Assembly (NCBI GenBank): GCA_022573485.1
Contig: JACZTW010000027.1
Location: 1-18,599 of the forward strand
Source: Planctomycetota bacterium
GTDB lineage: Bacteria > Planctomycetota > Phycisphaerae > UBA1845 > CAIVHJ01
DNA length: 18,599 bases
Reading direction: 5' to 3'
How positions within the stretch are numbered: the stretch's first letter is position 1; every line of letters begins with the position of its first letter. The notes under the pieces are model-generated. The model had not been told where the DNA came from, ran no database searches, and saw only the letters and a program-made list of their open reading frames with translations. A program made the translations under genes and the position numbers. This document shows, piece by piece, positions 1 to 7,195 of this stretch.

Positions 1-135
1 GGTCAAAAACGTTAGCCGGAATTCCGGCAACTCGAACACGGGCAGCCAATGTCGCCAGAGCAAGATGTGGGCAGCCCGTTGTAAGGCTCCACCCGGGCGG
101 AAAGAGAAGAGTCACTTTCGTTGAGGCCAACGTGA

Positions 136-1530
136 TTATTCCTTCCCTCTGGGGCTTTGCACGACTGGCACAGATTTCGCTACCAGGTAATCACTGGCTT
201 GCATTAGAAAGTCGAACGTCTTTGGATCAATTCCGGCATCGGAGTAGTAGAGGGTTACCATTTTGAGGTCGTCACTCGCCGTGCCTGACACACCGCTTAC
301 CGCACGGGATCCCTCCTGGTCGGATTCCATCACGCGCACCATAAAGAAATCATCGGGACAACGCAATATATGGAACAGGTGCAGATAGTCTGTGTGCTCC
401 AACTTCGCCCACATGGCCTCGCGAGGGTTCCGGTGAAAGAGCATGGCAAAGACATCGCCTAGCGGCAGCCATTCAAATCTTTGTCCACCTGCCTCAAAGC
501 TAGATGGGCTAATCTTGGGATCCTTCGCTGGTGGGAGGATAACATATGAGCTCCTGTCTATCGCGGCTGCAATCGCGTACAGCTCGCCTTGGACCGCCCA
601 AATGGGATCTCCCAAGGCTCTTATCTCCTTTGCCGCTTTCTCCAGCTGCGATCCGCTTAGGGCCGTGAGGTTGAGGTGCGAAGGCCCTTCTTTGCCAGCC
701 GGCACCAGAATCCACCCTCGAAGCTGCTTCTCCATCGAGCTGTGTGTCAGGAACTTTTTCGCCTTGCCGGTATTTTGCCATCCACCGGTATCGGGAAGTG
801 AAACCAGGCACCTTTGCACCGAGACCGGCACTTGCCCGTTGCCGTGCGTTAAATCCCTTAGGCTTTTTGTGTACTTTTCCCATTCTTGGTTGGTGGTTGT
901 GAATAGGCACAGCGAACTCCTGATGTCCTCAGGAATAGTAACCTTTCCTAGGACCTCTTCAGGCAGCTGCTCGTAGTTGAAGAATTTCCAAGGAGGCAAC
1001 GCTAGTAGCGTGAAGAAGGCAATACGCTGGTTCTCACGAGGTAGAGTGGTGACGAGCTTTCTGACAATGGTCGCGTACGTTGCAAAGTTGATTACTACTA
1101 GAGGCCTTTCGTAGACGGTCTTTCCTGCTATATCCGTTGTCTGCTCGTCTAGAGTCGACTTAGCAAAGGCGGTACGGCACCTAAGTGTCTCCTCATCGGG
1201 AACTCGAGTATTAAGAGAGACGGACTCTTGTGATTCAACGGGAGTAAGGATAAACTTTGTCCAAGCTCGGCGCAACACCATCAGAGACGAGGATATCCGG
1301 TGAAGCGAGCGCCAGGCCCTCATTTTTGGGGACAGGTATCTCGGCGCGACGAAGAACAATGCCACCGCCCCTAATCCGAATACCGAATATAGCACAATTA
1401 GGAGCCACATTGGAACCACGCCAAAGGCCCACTCTAGCATATCCGGTGTAGACACCCCTATGAACCAGAGAAAAAACGCTAATAGGGCGCCGGTTAAAAT
1501 AATTGTCCAATCGGATTCCCTCTTCGCCAT
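136..1530 (-). CDS. Orphan membrane-anchored protein of unknown function
   Basis: I do not recognise this gene. From the ATG at 1530 it encodes 464 residues; a GTG three codons upstream (1539) is an alternative start. Neither has a clear Shine-Dalgarno sequence. Two hydrophobic segments lie near the N-terminus, at roughly residues 8-30 and 37-63, separated by a short loop. A basic stretch and a soluble domain of about 390 residues follow. This suggests a double-pass anchor with a large cytoplasmic domain. The soluble part shows no metal-binding, nucleotide-binding or protease motif that I can name. Base composition looks more AT-rich in places than the genes further right (26 of 60 are G or C at 1081-1140 by hand count), and rare-looking codons such as CTA and AGG are frequent, so recent acquisition is possible. 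It is the last gene of a minus-strand run. That it is a gene is well supported by its length; its function is open. Confidence 0.75.
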   Translation of the reverse strand: MAKRESDWTIILTGALLAFFLWFIGVSTPDMLEWAFGVVPMWLLIVLYSVFGLGAVALFFVAPRYLSPKMRAWRSLHRISSSLMVLRRAWTKFILTPVESQESVSLNTRVPDEETLRCRTAFAKSTLDEQTTDIAGKTVYERPLVVINFATYATIVRKLVTTLPRENQRIAFFTLLALPPWKFFNYEQLPEEVLGKVTIPEDIRSSLCLFTTTNQEWEKYTKSLRDLTHGNGQVPVSVQRCLVSLPDTGGWQNTGKAKKFLTHSSMEKQLRGWILVPAGKEGPSHLNLTALSGSQLEKAAKEIRALGDPIWAVQGELYAIAAAIDRSSYVILPPAKDPKISPSSFEAGGQRFEWLPLGDVFAMLFHRNPREAMWAKLEHTDYLHLFHILRCPDDFFMVRVMESDQEGSRAVSGVSGTASDDLKMVTLYYSDAGIDPKTFDFLMQASDYLVAKSVPVVQSPRGKE

Positions 1531-1586
1531 GCTCAACACTCGAGAGGCAATGCTCGCATCCCTGCGTGCTCATCCATCATTTCTCT

Positions 1587-1754
1587 CTAGAGCCCCTTTG
1601 CGCTCTTAGGTCGCCTGGAAGTCTTAGGCTTTCCTGAGCTGCGATCGGCGTGTCGAGACCCATCTTCTGTGGGATTCTGGTTTTTTTGTTTCGCAGAATC
1701 ACGCCGTGGCTTCAAAGGTTCGTCGTTCGGATGTTTCTCTTGTTCTGGCATCAT
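1587..1754 (-). CDS. Small basic, disordered protein (55 aa), hypothetical
   Basis: This short ORF begins with tandem ATG codons at 1754 and 1751. A full AGGAGG lies at 1763-1768, eight nt upstream of the first ATG. The product is very hydrophilic, rich in Lys, Arg, Pro, Ser, Asn, Asp and Glu, and ends in a Lys/Arg-rich tail (SRRPKSAKGL). No hydrophobic segment or Cys pair is visible, so it is probably disordered; a nucleic-acid-binding role is only a guess. It sits between the chimeric ORF at 1759-2031, whose last codons overlap its Shine-Dalgarno sequence, and the orphan membrane protein that follows about 56 nt downstream. The ribosome-binding site is the main evidence that it is translated. 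Without it this would be dismissed as a random low-complexity ORF. Confidence 0.45.
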   Translation of the reverse strand: MMPEQEKHPNDEPLKPRRDSAKQKNQNPTEDGSRHADRSSGKPKTSRRPKSAKGL

Positions 1755-1758
1755 CTCA

Positions 1759-2031
1759 CTATCCTCCTCGCTGTGGTGTCGCGAGTTTAAACTCGCCTCC
1801 GGCAACCGTGTACATATAGAATGGCTTCGCCACCTCGCCATACTCGTCGAATGATATGGTCCCGGTGACACCCGTAAATCCCTCCAGCGCGTACAGTGCA
1901 TTCTTGATGGCGGTCCCGTCATGAACGTGGAAGGCCTTCGTAACCTCACCGGCCTCGGCAAAATAGAGCCGCCCGTCGGTGAGCACGCCGTCCACGTCGA
2001 GGACCATCCCCTGGATATTCCGTAAGTCCAC
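1759..2031 (-). pseudogene. Chimeric ORF: KdsC-like HAD N-terminus joined to LivK-like binding-protein C-terminus
   Basis: From the GTG at 2031 (an in-frame TTG at 2049 is possible) the ORF has 90 residues. Residues 1-40 match the start of KdsC-type HAD phosphatases (3-deoxy-D-manno-octulosonate 8-phosphate phosphatase): motif I is VLDVDGVLTDG with the nucleophile and acid/base Asp pair, followed by GEVTKAFHVHDG. KdsC proteins usually run to about 165-180 residues, and motifs II, III and IV are absent here. From about residue 45 the sequence instead reads like the end of a periplasmic branched-chain amino-acid binding protein (LivJ/LivK type): FTGVTGTISFDEYGEVAKP and then VAGGEFK. The switch falls at about 1900-1917, around GTAIKNAL. 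Neither half should work alone: the phosphatase lacks most of its fold, and the transport half has no signal peptide. I infer a deletion scar that stayed in frame. A perfect TATAAT upstream and the open frame leave expression possible. Confidence 0.6.
1763..1768 (-). promoter_or_regulatory. Shine-Dalgarno AGGAGG for the 55-aa ORF
   Basis: AGGAGG reads on the minus strand eight nt before the ATG at 1754. It is one of the two best ribosome-binding sites in the window, and it lies next to the stop codon of the upstream chimeric ORF (1759-1761), a layout that permits translational coupling. Confidence 0.6.
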
Positions 2032-2065
2032 GTGATTATTCTCGTCCAAGAATCAAGAATCGCGC

Positions 2066-2094
2066 ATTATACAGGGTTCCCGGCGGAATTTGGA
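2066..2094 (-). promoter_or_regulatory. Putative promoter before the chimeric ORF
   Basis: The minus strand carries a perfect TATAAT at 2066-2071. The hexamer 17 nt further upstream (2089-2094, TCCAAA) matches only three of six -35 positions. Transcription would start near 2059, leaving a leader of about 28 nt before the GTG at 2031 with a weak GGACGAG in it. It could serve the chimeric ORF, the 55-aa ORF and the orphan membrane gene. Confidence 0.35.
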
Positions 2095-2105
2095 GGCCCA
2101 TCCGC

Positions 2106-2606
2106 TCAATCTCTGTGTTTTGCGTCGATTTCGAAGAATTGCAGATCATCACTGCCGATATCGAGAATCGCGACGGTCTTGGTCGCTGCTCGATAGAGGG
2201 CTCCGGGATTGATGATCCGTGTTCTGCCTATTCGATGGTCAGCACGGCGATGGGTGTGGCCGTGGAGGACATAGTCGAACTCGCCCGATTCGCAAACCCC
2301 ATCAAAAACGCTCTCGTGGCCGTGGCAAACGGCGATGGTCTTGCCTTCGGTCTCGATGATCACGGGCACATCTTCGGGCCAATGAGCGCCCGCTGCTTCG
2401 ACCCAAGGCCGCCAGGTCGGCTCGGGGACATCCATGTTGCCCCAAACAAACCAGCACGGCCGACCGACGAAGAACTCCAGCGTCTCCACGCCGCACAAGT
2501 CCCCGCAGTGCGCAACTGCATCGACGCCCTCGGCATCGAAGATCTCCACCGCGGCCCGCACGCCGCTGAGTCGTCCATGATTGTCAGACAGGACTCCGAG
2601 CTTCAC
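2106..2606 (-). CDS. YfcE/MJ0936-type metallophosphoesterase
   Basis: This 166-residue protein belongs to the small calcineurin-like phosphoesterases (YfcE/MJ0936 type), two-metal enzymes that hydrolyse phosphomono- or phosphodiesters. The metal and catalytic motifs appear in the expected order: SDNHG (Asp8, His10), CGDL (Asp36), GNMD (Asn57), CHGH (His95, His97) and GHTH (His117 within residues 116-119). Length is normal for the family. The start is GTG at 2606, followed directly by the typical MKLGVLSDNHG; an AGGAGA/GGAGG sequence lies at 2617-2624, about 10-13 nt upstream. The natural substrate cannot be told from sequence. The chimeric ORF begins 74 nt downstream of its stop on the same strand but has its own -10 element. 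The opposite-strand frame of similar length here is a shadow. Confidence 0.9.
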   Translation of the reverse strand: MKLGVLSDNHGRLSGVRAAVEIFDAEGVDAVAHCGDLCGVETLEFFVGRPCWFVWGNMDVPEPTWRPWVEAAGAHWPEDVPVIIETEGKTIAVCHGHESVFDGVCESGEFDYVLHGHTHRRADHRIGRTRIINPGALYRAATKTVAILDIGSDDLQFFEIDAKHRD

Positions 2607-2925
2607 GACTCCGTACTCTCCTCCACCTGAGCCAGCCTGATAAACTCAGCCGACGCGGCGATGTGCCTTAACACGCCTTTGCGCGCGGGTCTCGTTGCGG
2701 AGTGAACTTCCATGGCGGTATCCTACTCGTCGGCAAGCTGGTTCACAAACCAACACTCCAACCCCGTTGTTGACGGTGGCCCGCGGAGCGCGTAAGGTTT
2801 GGACTAACTGGAACTTGTTTGAATGATTACAAACCCGTCTGACACGTGCCGTAATACGCCCACAAGTCAAGCGAATGAAGAAGCTCGGAGCTGAAGGCTA
2901 CGCCGCCTCTGATGAGTACTGAGAG
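2607..2925. other. Intergenic region between divergent genes; no gene seen
   Basis: These 319 bases separate the metallophosphoesterase (leftward) from the DUF502 gene (rightward). I see no RNA gene and no strong hairpin. A minus-strand frame at 2646-2870 is Arg-rich, has no ribosome-binding site and is probably spurious. Weak plus-strand promoter-like pairs exist (TTGACG at 2770-2775 with TAAGGT 17 nt later; TTGGAC at 2799-2804 with AATGAT 17 nt later), but neither -10 is convincing. Confidence 0.5.
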
Positions 2926-3843
2926 ATGTTCGTGAACGATTTCAAACGCTTGTTCATGAAAGGGCTCGCCGCTCTGTTGCCCACGGTAGTGACGATCGCG
3001 CTGCTCTTGTGGGCGTTCAACTGGGTCAATGGGCACATTGCCTCGCCGATCACCAACTGGATTATCACATTGTTGCCGGACCCAGAGGGTGAAATCCCGA
3101 CCTTTTTCACCAAGACCTTCAGCTTCGACTCGGAAACAGATCCCTTGATGTACGGCGAGAAACTTGAGCAGTTCGATCCCGAGACGGGAACCCAATTAAC
3201 GCGAGAGTATTTGGTCATCCATCACCAAGCCTGCACAAGCGAGGTGGAAGAAATCGCCATTCCTGCGCGAAAACGTCGTGCGGAAGCGTTGTGGCGCATC
3301 GTCTTCACCAAATGGCGACTCAATGTCATTGGTTTTCTCCTCGCCATTGTTATCGTGTACATTGTCGGGTACGTTCTCTCCGGTCTGCTCGGACGGACTG
3401 TTCTGCGAATGATGGAATCGATGGTCTTACGGGTTCCGTTTATCCGCTCGCTGTATCCAAACGTCAAGCAGGTCACGGATTTTCTGTTCGGCGACCGGCA
3501 AATTGAATTCGGCGGCGTGGTGGCGGTTGAATACCCGCGTAGGGGTGTTTGGTCGTTGGGCTTGCTGACCGGCCCGGCCATGAAGACAATCGAGAAGACC
3601 GCCTCGGCCGATGATTTGGTAACGGTGTTCATTCCCAGCTCGCCGACGCCGGTGACCGGCTATACGATCACCGTTCCGCGCGCGGATGTGATCGAACTGG
3701 CGCTTTCGATCGACGAGGCATTGAGATTCACGATCAGTGGCGGCGTGATCAAGCCCCCGTCCGAAGGGGGTCAGCCAGAAATGGCCATGAAGGATGTCTT
3801 CCAAGGCAAGAAACTGCCGGGCCGAGGACGGCAGGACACGTAA
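2926..3843 (+). CDS. DUF502 family membrane protein
   Basis: The product has 305 residues and the architecture of the DUF502 family of inner-membrane proteins, whose function is not established in bacteria. A first membrane helix spans about residues 12-35, in the family-typical start FMKGLAALLPTVVTIALL. A second spans about residues 132-156. It is followed by the conserved VPFIRSLYPNVKQVTDFLFG and a C-terminal soluble part that includes VFIPSSPTPVTGYT, the family's most recognisable block. Typical members are around 200-220 residues. This one is longer mainly because about 75-80 residues, charged and proline-containing, separate the two helices. The start codon has no good Shine-Dalgarno sequence. 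It lies upstream of the hpf-PTS genes on the same strand, but the 163-nt gap suggests it is transcribed separately. Confidence 0.88.
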   Translation: MFVNDFKRLFMKGLAALLPTVVTIALLLWAFNWVNGHIASPITNWIITLLPDPEGEIPTFFTKTFSFDSETDPLMYGEKLEQFDPETGTQLTREYLVIHHQACTSEVEEIAIPARKRRAEALWRIVFTKWRLNVIGFLLAIVIVYIVGYVLSGLLGRTVLRMMESMVLRVPFIRSLYPNVKQVTDFLFGDRQIEFGGVVAVEYPRRGVWSLGLLTGPAMKTIEKTASADDLVTVFIPSSPTPVTGYTITVPRADVIELALSIDEALRFTISGGVIKPPSEGGQPEMAMKDVFQGKKLPGRGRQDT

Positions 3844-3994
3844 CACATTCTATGACAATAGTTTATGCGAATCGCATTCCTCTAGCGGCACTCTGTACCC
3901 AACCGTCGCGACAGGCCCTTAGGTTGAAGATCATCCTCTGCTACTCAAAACAATCGGAGTCTTGTGGTAGAGTATCTTGCAAGCGAGAACGGTT

Positions 3995-4000
3995 AGGAGG
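3995..4000 (+). promoter_or_regulatory. Shine-Dalgarno AGGAGG deciding the hpf start
   Basis: AGGAGG lies six nt before the GTG at 4007. It supports that GTG over an in-frame start at 3977, which would add ten residues not seen in the family and would place this motif inside the coding sequence. Confidence 0.7.
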
Positions 4001-4006
4001 CCAGTA

Positions 4007-4330
4007 GTGAGAATCTCTGTCACGGAACGACACACGGCTGTTACTGATGCCGTGAAGGAGTACGCCAGCGAAAAAGCAGGAAAGCTCCTGCGATTCTACG
4101 ACCGCATCAGCGCGATCAACATCATCCTGGACGGCGCTTCGGATCTCGCATCGGTCGAGATGATCGTCAAGGTTGACGGCGCTGAAGATTTTGTTGCACA
4201 TGAAGAAAGCAGTGATTATTTCGCGGGTGTGGACCTCGTGGTTGCCAAACTGGAGCGGCAGGTTACAAGACACAAAGAGAAGCACCGCAATCGAAAACAC
4301 ATTGCCAAGAACCCCGATAAGGAAATCTGA
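4007..4330 (+). CDS. hpf: Ribosome hibernation promoting factor (short HPF/YfiA type)
   Basis: From the GTG at 4007 the product has 107 residues, the usual length of short HPF/RaiA proteins, which bind the 30S subunit in stationary phase and shut down translation. The start RISVTERHTAVTDAVKEYA and the following KAGKLLRFYDRI match the family's first strand and helix (consensus like ITGRHxEVTxALKxYVxxKxxKLxRY). The second helix is DLVVAKLERQVTRHKEKHRNR, ending in the basic segment that contacts rRNA. The C-terminal dimerisation domain of long HPF is absent. A PtsN-like gene begins 35 nt after the stop. The same adjacency occurs in the rpoN-hpf-ptsN cluster of proteobacteria, so the pairing of hibernation with a nitrogen-type PTS appears conserved here without rpoN. 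Confidence 0.9.
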   Translation: MRISVTERHTAVTDAVKEYASEKAGKLLRFYDRISAINIILDGASDLASVEMIVKVDGAEDFVAHEESSDYFAGVDLVVAKLERQVTRHKEKHRNRKHIAKNPDKEI

Positions 4331-4365
4331 GCAGGATAAGCCCCAACAAACGAAACGAGAACTGA

Positions 4366-4839
4366 ATGAAACTCTCCGAGTTCTTCGACAAGGATTCTAT
4401 AATCCCCGAACTGCAGTCCACGGACCGTCGGGGCGTGATCAAGGAACTGATCAATTCTCTGGTCCGCTCAGGCGCCGTTGAAGCGAAGGATGTTGAAACC
4501 GTAACCCGTGCTGTCGTGCAGCGAGAGAACCAGGGGAGCACCGGATTCGGCAAGGGCGTGGCCGTGCCGCACGCAAAGCCCCCATGCGTCAAGAAAGTCG
4601 TCGCGACGATCGGCCGATCGAGTGTCGGCGTGGATTTTGCAGCTTTGGATCGCGCCCCCGTTTACACAGTTGTGATTCTTCTCTCTCCTCCCTCCGAAGC
4701 CGACAATCACTTGGCAGCGATGACCAACATCTTTAGGCATTTGCAGAACGACCATTTTCGACGATTCCTGCGACAAGCCGACACGGCCGAAAAGATTGCG
4801 GATTTGATCGACGAAGCCGAGGAAATCATCGGTGCATAA
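4366..4839 (+). CDS. ptsN: PTS EIIA component, PtsN-like (EIIA-Ntr/fructose type)
   Basis: This 157-residue stand-alone EIIA domain carries the phosphorylatable His69 in the context GKGVAVPHAK, the signature of the fructose/mannitol/nitrogen EIIA family. Other family blocks are the N-terminal LSEFFDKDSIIPELQSTDRRGVIKEL and ENQGSTGFG just before the active site, plus HLAAMTNIFRHL towards the end. The protein would accept phosphate from HPr and pass it on or act as a regulator. No EIIB or EIIC domain is attached or nearby, so a regulatory role like that of PtsN is the simplest reading. It lies 35 nt after hpf and before HPr and Enzyme I. The start at 4366 fits the family; its ribosome-binding site is weak. 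Confidence 0.9.
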   Translation: MKLSEFFDKDSIIPELQSTDRRGVIKELINSLVRSGAVEAKDVETVTRAVVQRENQGSTGFGKGVAVPHAKPPCVKKVVATIGRSSVGVDFAALDRAPVYTVVILLSPPSEADNHLAAMTNIFRHLQNDHFRRFLRQADTAEKIADLIDEAEEIIGA

Positions 4840-4961
4840 TCAGGGCGCAGCCGAGAGTGGCGTAGAGGTGTACCTGTAGATGGTATTGGGATCTGGAAAT
4901 CCCGATGGTGTGCGGAGCGGATCACAAACTCGGTGTGGATGACCGTCACATTAGAAACCAA

Positions 4962-5243
4962 GTGACCGAACAAAAGAAGGTCAGCAAAGTTGTCACAATC
5001 GTGAACAAGCAGGGCTTGCACGCGCGGCCCATCATGCAATTCGTCGATCTGGCCAATAGATTTCAATCGCAAATCACGATCACCAAGGGCACGCAAGTCG
5101 TGGATGGAAAGAGTCCAATGGAGATCATGCTCCTTGAGGCGATCTGCGGCACGGAGCTGACTCTCACAACTGTGGGATCCGATGCGGAACAGGCCTTGGA
5201 CGCCTTGGCCGATTTGGTTGCGCGGCGGTTCGAGGCGGAATGA
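4962..5243 (+). CDS. ptsH: HPr phosphocarrier protein
   Basis: HPr relays phosphate from Enzyme I to EIIA. From the GTG at 4962 the product has 93 residues, close to the usual 85-90. The active His20 lies in NKQGLHARP (the His15 site of E. coli). Ser51, in DGKSPMEIM, aligns with Ser46, the residue phosphorylated by HPr kinase in organisms that have it; hprK is not in this window. The frame is open back to an ATG at 4905, giving a 112-residue version. The extra residues (VCGADHKLGVDDRH) do not look like HPr, and a small hairpin at 4888-4903 lies just before that ATG, so the internal GTG is preferred, though no strong Shine-Dalgarno sequence settles it. Enzyme I follows after 70 nt. Confidence 0.92.
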   Translation: MTEQKKVSKVVTIVNKQGLHARPIMQFVDLANRFQSQITITKGTQVVDGKSPMEIMLLEAICGTELTLTTVGSDAEQALDALADLVARRFEAE

Positions 5244-5313
5244 GCGGGATCGGAGCCGCCGGATGCGCACCAGCGGTCCGCTCCTCCGCACGGCAACATT
5301 GGGACACAGCAGC

Positions 5314-7056
5314 ATGGAAATCCGAAAAGGCATCCCTGTCACACCCGGCATCGCACTGGCCGAAGCGCTGGTTCTGGATACCGAGGACTTCCGCATTCCG
5401 ACACGCTACGTCGAAGCCGACCAAATAAAGCACGAACTCCAACTTCTCCCGCGGGCCATCAGTGCTTCCATCGATGAACTCAAACAACAGCGCGAGAACC
5501 TCGAGCGGAGTTACGGCCGAGACCTTGCGGCGATCTTCGATTTCCACGCCGGGGTCTTGCAGGATGCCAAGCTGCAGCGCGAAATCGAGGACATGATTGG
5601 CTCCAAGTCCTGCTCCGCAGCATATGCGGTCAGCAGGATCTTTCTCACCCTCCAGAGACGGTTCAGCAACCTCCATGATCCAGTATTCGCCCAGCGAATC
5701 AAAGACATTCAGGATATCGAGAGACGCTTGTTGCGCCACTTAGTCGGTGAGGAACGCGAGGATCTGGAACACTTGACGAAGGACATCATCTTGGTCGCAC
5801 ACGATCTGTCTCCCTCAATGTGCGCCGGCCTTGATAAGACCCGCGTTGTGGGGGTGGCTACGGATGTCGGTGGCCTCACTTCCCACACCGCCATCATGCT
5901 GCGCTCCATCGGCATACCTGCCGTCATTGGATTGGGTGACTTCACGGGCAACGTTTCAGGCGGCGAGGTGGTCGTGATCGACGGACGGCGTTCGCTGGTC
6001 ATTGCCAATCCGGATCTCGAGACATTCCGCCGGTATGAATCCGAAATCAAGCGAATGCAAGAGTTCACACATGAACTGGACAACCTCCGCGATCTGCCTG
6101 CGGAAACCCTGGACGCAGAGACGGTCAGCCTGCTTGGCAACATCGAGTTCCCCGAAGAAGCAGAGCAGTGCCTCAGGCAGGGTGCTGAAGGAATCGGCTT
6201 GTTTCGGACGGAATACTTGTTCATTCGCGCGGAGACGGAGCCCAATCAGGAGGAACAGTATCAGGCCTACCGGCAGGCCATCGAAGCCATGGGCGATCGG
6301 TCTGTGACCATCCGCACGATGGATCTCGGAGCCGACAAGTACACGCAAACAAAAGCCATGGAGCCGGAACGCAATCCGTTTCTTGGCTTGCGTTCCATCA
6401 GATATTGCCTGCGTAACTTGGACTTCTTCAAGCGTCAATTGCGCGCGATTCTTCGAGCCTCCGTTCATGGCAATATTCGTATCATGTTTCCGCTGATCAT
6501 TAGCCTCATGGAATTTCGCCAGGCCAAGATGGCCCTGCATGACGCCATGGAAGATCTCGAAGAGCTGAATATCGAGTTTCGCAGAGATGTGCCAATCGGG
6601 ATCATGATCGAAACGCCGGCCGCGGCCCTGATGTGTCAGGAATTCGTCCGTGAGGTCGATTTTGTCAGCATCGGCACCAACGATCTCATTCAGTACACAC
6701 TGGCCGTCGACCGCAGCAACGAGCGCGTGGCGTCTCTATTCACAGCCACGCATCCTGCCGTGTTGAGGCTGTTGCGCGATGTTATCTCGACCTGCAACAA
6801 GGCTAGCATAGACTGCAGTTTATGTGGTGAAATCGCCGGCGAACCCCTGTACACTCTATTGCTGCTTGGTTTGGGGCTGCGACAGTTTTCCATGGCTTCA
6901 GGAGACATCCCCGAAATCAAGCGGCTCGTCAGGAGCACAAAAATATCCCACGCCAGGAAGGTGGCCCGTGAGGCGCTGCGGTTTGATACCGATCGCCAAG
7001 TCCACAACTACCTGCGTGATGAGACTAGAAAATTGCTGCCGCCGGAGAATTTTTGA
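5314..7056 (+). CDS. ptsI: PTS Enzyme I (phosphoenolpyruvate-protein phosphotransferase)
   Basis: Enzyme I takes phosphate from phosphoenolpyruvate and gives it to HPr. From the ATG at 5314 the product is 580 residues, matching the roughly 575 of classical Enzyme I; the frame extends upstream into HPr but that part is not conserved. The phospho-His191 is in GGLTSHTAIMLRS. The PEP-binding barrel shows GIGLFRTEYLF (about 293-303), NPFLGLRSIR (354-363), MIETPAAALM (431-440), IGTNDLIQYTLAVDR (453-467) and the catalytic Cys504 in CGEIAGE. No N-terminal GAF domain is present, so it is of the sugar-PTS form rather than PtsP, although all its visible partners here are regulatory in type. It ends the hpf-ptsN-ptsH-ptsI run; no T-rich terminator hairpin was found after it. 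Confidence 0.96.
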   Translation: MEIRKGIPVTPGIALAEALVLDTEDFRIPTRYVEADQIKHELQLLPRAISASIDELKQQRENLERSYGRDLAAIFDFHAGVLQDAKLQREIEDMIGSKSCSAAYAVSRIFLTLQRRFSNLHDPVFAQRIKDIQDIERRLLRHLVGEEREDLEHLTKDIILVAHDLSPSMCAGLDKTRVVGVATDVGGLTSHTAIMLRSIGIPAVIGLGDFTGNVSGGEVVVIDGRRSLVIANPDLETFRRYESEIKRMQEFTHELDNLRDLPAETLDAETVSLLGNIEFPEEAEQCLRQGAEGIGLFRTEYLFIRAETEPNQEEQYQAYRQAIEAMGDRSVTIRTMDLGADKYTQTKAMEPERNPFLGLRSIRYCLRNLDFFKRQLRAILRASVHGNIRIMFPLIISLMEFRQAKMALHDAMEDLEELNIEFRRDVPIGIMIETPAAALMCQEFVREVDFVSIGTNDLIQYTLAVDRSNERVASLFTATHPAVLRLLRDVISTCNKASIDCSLCGEIAGEPLYTLLLLGLGLRQFSMASGDIPEIKRLVRSTKISHARKVAREALRFDTDRQVHNYLRDETRKLLPPENF

Positions 7057-7195
7057 AGCGCGCTGGCCGGAGCCACGATAGCCCACCACTTGGATTAGGG
7101 ATGCGGCAAGTACAGCACCCTGGGCTGGCATGCGGCTCCACGTGCGACGCCTCTCACGAACGGCAGCCGAGCGAGACAACTTGCAGACATTGACA

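Noticed and set aside
15..28. Perfect 14-bp palindrome GCCGGAATTCCGGC near the window edge
   Set aside because: It has no loop and no following T-run, so it is not a terminator; a single short palindrome near a window edge is not enough to call an operator.
443..976. 177-codon plus-strand frame opposite the orphan membrane gene
   Set aside because: It is shorter than the minus-strand frame, Ser/Cys/Pro-rich in the manner of a shadow, and has no ribosome-binding site. Kept in mind only because the minus-strand product is itself unrecognised.
130..2041. Twelve-base match ACGTGATTATTC at 130-141 and 2030-2041, considered as flanking repeats of an inserted segment
   Set aside because: By rough estimate several 12-base matches are expected by chance in a window this long, and there is no integrase or other mobility gene between the copies.
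2115..2630. 171-codon frame antisense to the metallophosphoesterase
   Set aside because: The minus strand carries all the metal-binding motifs; this is the complementary shadow.
2646..2870. 74-codon minus-strand ORF in the divergent intergenic region
   Set aside because: Arg-rich with no hydrophobic core, no ribosome-binding site and no recognisable family.
4888..4903. Small hairpin GGGAT-ctggaa-ATCCC before HPr
   Set aside because: A 5-bp stem arises by chance often; used only as weak support for the downstream HPr start.
5182..5313. Upstream extension of the Enzyme I frame into the HPr gene
   Set aside because: The 44 extra residues are Arg/Trp-rich shadow sequence of HPr, and family members start at the MEIRKGIPVTPGIA block.
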